A stretch of 64,000 bases of DNA from Rhizomucor pusillus. Taxonomy: Eukaryota > Mucoromycota > Mucoromycetes > Mucorales > Lichtheimiaceae. The stretch is from the NCBI GenBank assembly GCA_900175165.2, contig FWWN02000668.1, positions 62,001-126,000 on the forward strand. Direction: 5' to 3'. Of the stretch, positions 57,182 to 64,000 are shown in pieces. The position numbers and the translations under genes are program-made. How positions within the stretch are numbered: position 1 is the first letter of the stretch; each line of letters opens with the position of its first letter. Below the pieces are notes generated by a model. That model was not told the origin of the DNA. It did no database searches and saw nothing but the letters and a program-made list of their open reading frames with translations.

Positions 57182-58323
57182 ATGACGGACCCTGTGAGCC
57201 TGTTTCGCCTTATTCTTCGTCGTCCTCGACGACGCTTCTTATTAGGCTCTACTATCTGGACCGTGTTTGCTGTATTATGGATAGCAGTGCAGGCCCCACC
57301 GGTTGATGCTCCTAGAGCAGAGCCCGGTGTCTTGTATCTCCCGGACACCGCCATTGTCATCGGTATGTAAGAAATGATGCTAAAGGGAAAACAGTTGCAG
57401 ACTGATCTGCACGTATAGACGATGGCTATAACCTGTCTATCCAGGGCGTTCTTGGCGCCATTATTATCATCTTGGTCGCCCTCGGGCTGTGGCTACGTGG
57501 CCACTACGACTATCCGAGCGGATCACGCTCCCGCGCACTAGTCGGCTTTATCACTCTAGGATTCGTAGGATGGGTGCTGTTGGCTAACTTTGAACCGGAA
57601 GGAACGTACGGCATAAACCGATGGACGATCTACCTCATTGTCCCATTTGTATGTGGGCTTCTCGGCGCCTTGGTTATGCCGTGTACTTTGCATTTGTACC
57701 TGCTGTTGCTAGGAGGACTTGGTGGGCTCGCTGCAGGGCTCTGGATTCTTGGATGGCGCGACAATCTAAGTATCCAATCCGATTGGGGCCGCGCCGTACT
57801 GCTGGTTCTACTGTGTCTCTTTGGTTGCATGCTTGCTGGAGTTGACCAGTTCTTCCACGTTGTAGGCGCATCTTTGACTGGGAGCTACATGCTGATGCTT
57901 GCAATGGACATATTCTTCCACACTGGATTTACGTATTGCTTCCTTGCAACGCTAGATGCCAATCCACATCACGGTACACTGTTATTCTTTTGCAAGGAAA
58001 GAGAAATAATAAGCAATTACTAATTTTGATATAACACTAGATTACACGTACCGTACAACGCGTGAAACATATATCATTCAAGGAGTTCTAATCGTAGCCG
58101 TTGTTATAGGATTCATCGTTCAAATGTGGTCGAGAGTAAGTGGTGTCGCATGTAAACATGTACCATTTCATAGCTGTTGGTAACACTCGGAGTACATATC
58201 TAGAATATTTACGAACAACACATGTATTACTATCCTAACAATAAGGCATATTGGCCAGCATACCTGTGGCCTGCTCCAAACTCTTCTCGATGGCTACCTT
58301 GGCAACGTCCAGTTTCAGGGTGA
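57182..58323 (+). CDS. TMEM198/DUF4203-like multi-pass membrane protein
   Basis: Four exons (57182-57362, 57419-57973, 58041-58135, 58204-58323) give 316 aa. After an Arg-rich start (RLILRRPRRRFLLG) and a first hydrophobic segment, a run of seven to eight transmembrane helices fills the second exon. It is Gly/Leu-rich (LHLYLLLLGGLGGLAAGLW), as in TM198-like domains. The C-terminus is Trp/Tyr/Pro-rich. Fungal members are uncharacterised and are found in plasma or vacuolar membranes. The function is unknown. Confidence 0.75.
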
Positions 58324-59529
58324 TTAAATTCTTGCTATCGTTGCTATGTATTCTAACAAGCTGTGTGTACATTATGTATATCTAAATATTGAAATCAGCT
58401 GTAATCATTTCATTTAAGCAATATCATATTCCTTGTATAAAATACCTTGAACTGTACAGACGACGCTGCATCTGCATGCCATCCTTTAGTATGTATTTGG
58501 GTATTTGAAAGTTCAAGCACGGGTCAATTCATAGCATATTGAACACAGTGGTTTGGAAAATCTTCGTTGGTGGATAAGTTGAGGAAACCTATGCACAATT
58601 CGATGGTATAGAATTGGTCGACAAACGACAGTGCACAATCCCGCAAAACACTTGTAATGACATTAGGGCAATAATAAGTCTCCTTTTTGGATGGAATAGT
58701 GCATGTAAACATTTGATATGAAGAGGTCTTTTGCCAATCTTTCGTTAACAGAAGAGTCTTCATGTGCCATATTTTTTTCCTTTGTGAGAGCATCAACGAG
58801 GATTTCTTCAGAGAATACTTTCCTGACAGTGCACAATGCGTTCGACTGCATATGTGAAATAAGGGCATTACTACAGGATATTGGCCATAAGAATTGCTGA
58901 TAGATTAATTTTGGTTAATATATTGAAAACCATCATAGAATCAAGTTTGTGGTTTGAGTCAAATCATGTTATTTATTGTAGTTTTCGTGCCACCATCCCT
59001 CGTCTGTTTCCATCTCGTATTGAGGATTTCTGGTAGGAAATTGCTGCTCAAGTAAACCAGCATGAGGGTTGAAAGAAACGAAAATGTAATACGTAACATG
59101 CATTGTTGTAATTCACGAGAATGCTGGAGATCATTGATGTACGCGACATTATCTACGATCCTATACACAAAATTCACAAACCGAGTTTGCTCTTTCTAGA
59201 GCGTTCAAGGCTTTAATTTTGATGACATAGAATCAATCGAAGCAAAAGATGATGCAGTATCTACTTATGGACTAGATGTATTAGATGGTGAATTAGCAAA
59301 TATTATCCAAGATATTGACGATCATACAGATGATAGATGATAGATGATATATCAACGCTGCCAATTATGTACAACGAAATGTCGGGAATAACAGTTTACT
59401 TACCTTCGAATATCCACGGGCAACTATTTGATAACATTGCAGGAAACGAGTAATTCCAGGTACAAACAAATCAGACATACGAAATCGTCGAATGTCCATG
59501 AATTGATGATAAACGCTACCTAGCACACG
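58324..59529. other. Intergenic region with possible exon-like segment
   Basis: About 1.2 kb. Most is AT-rich without a clear gene. An open segment at about 59202-59340 reads FNFDDIESIEAKDDAVSTY and onwards after a possible acceptor (TTTCTAG), is acidic, and might be an exon of the zinc-finger gene downstream. No start codon joining it in frame was established. Confidence 0.35.
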
Positions 59530-59902
59530 ATGCAGCAAAATACAACGACCAACGGAGCAAAAAAATGTGCTCACTGCCACGTAATCTCGACGCCCGCTTG
59601 GAGAAGAGGTGATGATGGCAGACACTTGTGTAGTGCTTGCCAGCTCTAGTAAGTATATACTCTGCATTTTTCGATTGATTTCGCAAAAGTTCTGATCTTA
59701 GTTCAGTGTAAAATATAATAAAGTACCGCGGCGAAAGATCATCAAGAACAGAAAACAGATCCTGGTACGAAAAACATCAAAACTCTGGGACTCCTTACAA
59801 TGTCGTGCATGTGGCAGCAAGAATATGTTTCTATATTACGAACTGCACGAATACAAGAAGTCTTGGACCGGTCAGCTTATAATTGTTAAGTTTTACTCAT
59901 AA
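59530..59902 (+). CDS. Small GATA-type zinc-finger protein
   Basis: Two exons (59530-59648, 59707-59902) give 104 aa. A GATA finger CAHCHVISTPAWRRGDDGRH followed by LCSAC spans residues about 13-37, with the TPxWRRG loop diagnostic for the class. A basic segment (KYNKVPRRKIIKNRKQ) follows, as in DNA-binding GATA factors. A second Cys pair (CRAC) stands near residue 82. A protein this short is unusual; it may be the 3' end of a longer gene with unseen upstream exons. Sequence-specific binding to GATA boxes is expected. Confidence 0.6.
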
Positions 59903-60272
59903 CCGAATATCCTCAACGTCGAAATCTGACGTTTATCCCTGTAAAGGTAAACTGTGCCATCACAAACAAGGTTGACAACGCCAGTTTCTAGCCTTTGTGA
60001 GTTCAATTTTCGCGGGAATTAGGTTTCAAAATCGCAAAAACTTGTACATATTCCATGCAGTTTGCAGAATACTTTGGTTTATATCCACATCTTAACGGAT
60101 TTGCAGCATCTGGAACTGGTATGATGGTCGTAAAAATTTCGGTTGAGTTTTGAATCAGAAAGCTGTCAACCAAGATTAAGGGAACATACCTTAAAAATGA
60201 CGACGATATCTTCATAACACTATAAAAGCAGGCGCCTGTTTGCTCTGCAGAATCATTACTTGTTGTTTTCAA
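59903..60272. other. Intergenic region upstream of DUF3455 gene
   Basis: About 370 bp without a supportable ORF. It should carry the promoter of the secreted DUF3455 protein. No element was recognised. Confidence 0.4.
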
Positions 60273-61057
60273 ATGAAATTTCTGTATACAGTTGTCGCTG
60301 CTGTTGCTGCTGCCGCTTTCTCAAGCACCGCCCTAGCTGACCATCTCCCGCATTTACAAGGTGCACCAACAACCCACGATGTGAAAGAACGTATTGCTCC
60401 TCCTGAAGGCGCCTCGCTTTACGATGTTTGGTACGCCAAGGGCAACCGCATCTACCAGTGCAACCCAGAGAGAACTGGTTTCCAACACTGGTATAACGTT
60501 CAAACTCACGCTTTCCTCTACCGTACCGAAGGTGAAGAACCTCCATTCGATAAGGAAGGAAAAGAAATTGGACAGCTTGCTGCTATGCCGTTGAATTCCA
60601 GTCAACAGATGTATGTCGCATTGTTTATCTATATCCCGTAAGGGCCTAAACTCATCATCGTATGCTACAATTCAGGGCTGATCCTATGGAAACGATACCC
60701 GTCATCTATTACTACCCTGATGGCTCTTGGGCTGGATCTACCCATCCGTTGGCTACCACCACCAAGGAGCCAGGACGTGTCGAGCGTGGCGATGCAGGCA
60801 ATCTCGACGATCACTTGGAGCCGGTTGCGTATACCTCTGAAGATGGTTACCTATCTCACGCAAAATACATTGTGCGCCTTAACTCTATTGACGGTGCTGT
60901 TCCCGCTGCCAATGAATGCACCATCAAGGGTATGGTTGTCAACAAGCCTTTCACTGCATACTTTATGGTCTACACAGACCATGAAGGTTTGCAAAGACTC
61001 GCCAAAGAGAGAGTGGAATGGAACCGTATGGTTGAAGAATACAAGCCGTCCCATTAA
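60273..61057 (+). CDS. Secreted DUF3455 protein
   Basis: Two exons (60273-60610, 60676-61057) give 239 aa. A clear signal peptide (MKFLYTVVAAVAAAAFSSTA, with cleavage near ALA) leads into a DUF3455-like domain. Typical phrases are YDVWYAKGNRIYQCNPERTG, YNVQTHAFLY and PDGSWAGS. DUF3455 proteins are secreted or wall-associated in fungi and have no assigned reaction. One Cys pair (CNPERT and NECTIKG) could form a disulfide. Confidence 0.85.
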
Positions 61058-61470
61058 AGATGTGTATATTATATCTCCTTAGTTTTACAAGTAATAAAAA
61101 ACAATACATTTACCTACAATAAGACGCCAAAACGACTGCGGCAATATCGTAAATGTAAGTATTTTCTACAATTGTTAGGTTTTCTGAAAAAAAAAGATAA
61201 TTGTAATAAGAATGCCCGTTGTCTGCTCATACAGTAATTCTCGAGGAACGAAGATGCATGGTATCATTTCTTAGAACTATCATCTCTTTCATCTACATAA
61301 TCAAAAAACCTTGTTTCCAAAGGACTATACGGTATCAGGCTCAAGCTTATGTCACAGTTCACAATGTTTCCAAGGAGACAGACGCGGGGCAACGCGTGCT
61401 GTAAATTCTGAGACCGAAGCGCGCGACGACCTGTCCTTGCCCGCGTTACTCCCAATATATACACAGCACA
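61058..61470. other. Intergenic region, nothing recognised
   Basis: About 410 bp between two plus-strand genes, with a poly-A run near 61188. No gene or element is supported. Confidence 0.4.
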
Positions 61471-63212
61471 ATGTCTGAACGATCAACACGAAGGAGACGA
61501 CAACGAAACACTGTTGCCAGGTAATAAACAATACATTTCCTGATCTTTAAAACTTTATCTCATGGCCTTAAATACAGCAACGTCCACTATGTCGGCTACG
61601 TCGAAGACGAGGAATCTGTGGAAGCGATCATGAAAAAGTTTGAGGAATTGGAACGAATTCAGAAAGAATGGAACAAGGAGAATGGTGAAAACAAGGAAAA
61701 CGAAGGAGCAGAGAATGGCGGCGGCAAGCAGGACACACCGTCAGACCCACAGCCATTGACTGAAGAGCAGCTGCAAGAAGTGTTCAAACGCACGTCAGCT
61801 TTCACTGTTAAGAGTGCGACCATGGACGTCGATGGAGATGATATGGATGCGCTTGAGCTTTGGCAGATCGAGTTCCAGGATGGCAACACTGATGAAATCT
61901 TTGAAGAAGAGTACGTTGCTTGCATGCGACCATCCACTGTACACCAGCTTATTTTCCTCTTTCTTTTATTCCAGTGACTATGTGCACGTCGACGATGATT
62001 TTTGGGACCAGGAATTTGGCGAGAGTCCACGCCCGAAACGAGGTCGCCGTGCTCTAGGTGCTGCGCGGGAACGGTCAACAGGCATAAGACGGGGTACAGA
62101 CAGGGAAAGCATTTTGGCACGATACAAGATTATGCAAGTTCAGGTTCAGGACAGGAACGGAAATTACTTTATGATCAAGAAAAAAGTCAGGCAAGTTCTT
62201 TCTTTAGCTTCCAGATGCCATTGCGTAAGCTCACAATGTTTGCAGTGCTATCGATCCCAGTTTGCCCACCTATGTCAAAATCCCAGGAAAGCCGATACCG
62301 AGATCGTGGGCTCATACCATATTGCAATTAGCAGAAGCAAAACCAGCGGGTACACCGTTTGGATCACACTACCATGAAGTACAAGATATACTCTCATTGG
62401 ATTTGAAACAATTCGGTACATCGTTTACTGCTGTGTACATGGATCCTCCATTGCTGCTACCAGACGAAGAACCAACGCCGGGAAAGATTTCCATTGATGA
62501 TCTGGCAAGTATAATGCAAAGTGGAACCTGCTCGCCTGTATTTGTATCTGACACTATTTTTATCTAGTCACGGCTGAATATACCTGATATTGTTCCATTC
62601 GGTTTCCTGTTTATATGGCTGGAGAAAGAGTGGTTGCAAAGAATTGTTCAAATTGCTGCTGGATGGGGATTCAAATATGTCGAGAACTTTTGCTGGATCA
62701 AGAAGAATATCAACAATCAAATACACAAAGGAAAATACCGATATTTTAACAAGAGCAAACTTTCCCTTCTGATATTCCGAAAGGTAGCTTATAACCTTGC
62801 GAAAACAAGAAATACACTTCTGAGTAGCCTATTATGCTGTAGGATGGAGACATTGAACTTCGACATCAGCGCAATCCTGACTGTGTTTTCGATTTTATAA
62901 AGCCGATGCTTCCTGGTAAGCCAGAGTTTTAATTTAGCCTGGAAATTAGCGGCTGTTGTACTCACAACACAAAAATAGGCGAGGTCACAGAGTCAAAACC
63001 AGCTTTTGTGTACGATGTGATCGAGACACTGCTACCAACTGCTGTGTACCATCCTGAAAAGAATCCAGATGGCAAAGGACTCTTGGAACTGTGAGTGTAT
63101 ATTTGCAAAAGTTTGCCTGCTTGCAACAACTTGCTAAAATGTTACATTGAATAGCTGGGCCAAAAAGGGCCAGCGAAGACAAGGCTGGACGACGGTTTTG
63201 GAGAAACATTGA
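61471..63212 (+). CDS. MT-A70 family protein, METTL14/MTA9-like
   Basis: Eight exons (61471-61520, 61578-61910, 61975-62190, 62246-62504, 62568-62783, 62843-62915, 62979-63090, 63155-63212) give 438 aa. The N-terminal part is charged and disordered. The C-terminal half is an MT-A70 fold: FTAVYMDPPLLLPDE at the catalytic position, FGFLFIWLEKEWL, GFKYVENFCWIKKN, and the final RRQGWTTV. The catalytic family motif DPPW is DPPL here, as METTL14 has EPPL, so it is probably a non-catalytic partner that supports a DPPW subunit. In ciliates and early-diverging fungi such pairs (MTA1-MTA9) make N6-methyladenine in DNA. Introns 3 and 4 need GC donors (62191, 62505). Confidence 0.8.
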
Positions 63213-63745
63213 CGAAAACAATGAATTAAAGACATTAACATTTGCTGCATAATTCCACATTGTCAATGTTTCAAGAACCTTTACTGGTTTACCACCCCGC
63301 AATAATCGCGCGATAGAAATTGTAGAAGGAGCTCTTGAGATCTTCAGCAGTCAAGCTTAACTTTCGGATGAAGATATTTTTAGCAAGAGCCGTTGCCCAT
63401 ATAAGGAAAGAACGGATCGACACGCCTCAAGGCACAAAGTGGTCGATCACATTAATGTCAACTTTTCGGTCTGTGGTGATATCTGTAAGATAACAAGAAA
63501 AATTGCATGGGATAGGGTTAATGCAAAGCTTGAATATACCTTGAATGATGTGACTATTTCAATTCCTGCAAAACAGTAAAGTGGATGTGAGTGTGGCGAA
63601 AAGAGGGGCAACCTGAAAATGGAAAGACTCCGCCAACTGCAGGGCAAAACGGGAACACGAAAAACCACATCAAAAAGCTTGCGCCCCGTTTTGTTAGGCC
63701 AGACTTGTTTCTCTCTCTCTCTTTTGCTTGTTCAACACAGCAAAC
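63213..63745. other. Intergenic region, nothing recognised
   Basis: About 530 bp. A (TC)n-rich pyrimidine run just before 63746 (near 63711-63722) probably belongs to the next promoter or 5' UTR. There is no gene. Confidence 0.4.
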
Positions 63746-64000
63746 ATGATGAAGTCCTGGCTAAGTTCGAGGGCTTGGCTGCTTGCCCTGATATTCCTAT
63801 TCTTCATTGCAAACTTGATCTTTTGGACATATAATCCTCGCGACAACTGCGATCGGCATGGCAACTGCTCTCCAGAAATGCATAACGTGAGTGTTCTTTT
63901 CTAGTCATGAACTTCATCGCAGTAGATGCTCAAAGATGCTGCAACAGGAACATCATCACCCTGAAGGCCCGGAAGCAGCGCCGCCACCGCCACCTCCTCC
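63746..64000 (+). CDS. Type II membrane protein, 5' end only (cut by window edge)
   Basis: Exon 1 (63746-63886, 47 aa) encodes a short cytosolic start and one membrane anchor (WLLALIFLFFIANLIFWTY), then DNCDRHGNCSPEMHN. A second exon from about 63935 continues QQEHHHPEGPEAA and a Pro run to the window end. The layout fits a Golgi type II enzyme such as a glycosyltransferase, but no catalytic part is in the window. Confidence 0.55.

Noticed and set aside
59707..59902. TnpB/Fanzor-like zinc ribbon (CRACGSKNMFLYY)
   Set aside because: The segment joins by splicing to a GATA finger at 59530-59648, which explains it better; no RuvC motifs are nearby.

Overview
The window is nuclear DNA from a filamentous fungus, most likely an early-diverging (Mucoromycota, Mucorales-like) species. 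Reasons: compact spliced genes with many 50-70 nt introns; fungal-type housekeeping genes (CTD kinase, PPX1, NMA111, IFA38, Hsp110); relics of Helitron, IS630/Tc1-mariner and DIRS-like elements of the kinds common in Mucorales; and an MT-A70 protein of the class associated with 6mA in early-diverging fungi. No prokaryotic operon, tRNA, rRNA or CRISPR was seen. I built exon models by hand from splice signals, reading frame and family conservation. Where I give an exact protein length, the exon lengths sum to a multiple of three. || Layout. 0.1-8.2 kb: CTD kinase (-), RNF10-like RING protein (+), an unknown single-pass membrane protein (-), ammonium transporter (-) with a GATA-box-rich promoter. 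10-15.3 kb: GH3-GNAT-GNAT fusion (-), ribosomal P2 (+), exopolyphosphatase (-). 17-27.6 kb: a plus-strand run of SDR, MPDU1, mitochondrial thioesterase, GT2-like glycosyltransferase, TM9SF and DUF676 lipase. 27.7-30 kb: transposon graveyard (Helitron relic, IS630 relic, foldback repeat). || 30.6-45 kb is the unusual part. A DNA segment carrying the last POLD3 exon, CUL4 and the 3' half of NMA111 occurs twice in the same orientation. The left copy keeps an apparently complete CUL4 between fragments of POLD3 and NMA111. The right copy keeps intact POLD3 and NMA111 but only a 5' fragment of CUL4, whose remainder is replaced by RPB8, a small unknown gene and an IS630 relic. Each of the three genes therefore survives once, split between the copies. 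Near-identical tracts inside otherwise diverged sequence suggest gene conversion between them. || 45.5-64 kb: RRP42 (+), 3-ketoacyl-CoA reductase (-), urease accessory GTPase UreG (-) with two microexons, a small unknown protein (-), Hsp110 (-) with a heat-shock element, a PWWP chromatin protein (+), a TMEM198-like membrane protein (+), a small GATA zinc-finger protein (+), a secreted DUF3455 protein (+), a METTL14/MTA9-like MT-A70 protein (+), and the start of a type II membrane protein cut by the window edge. Five introns in four genes of this right half use GCAAGT (GC-AG) donors.
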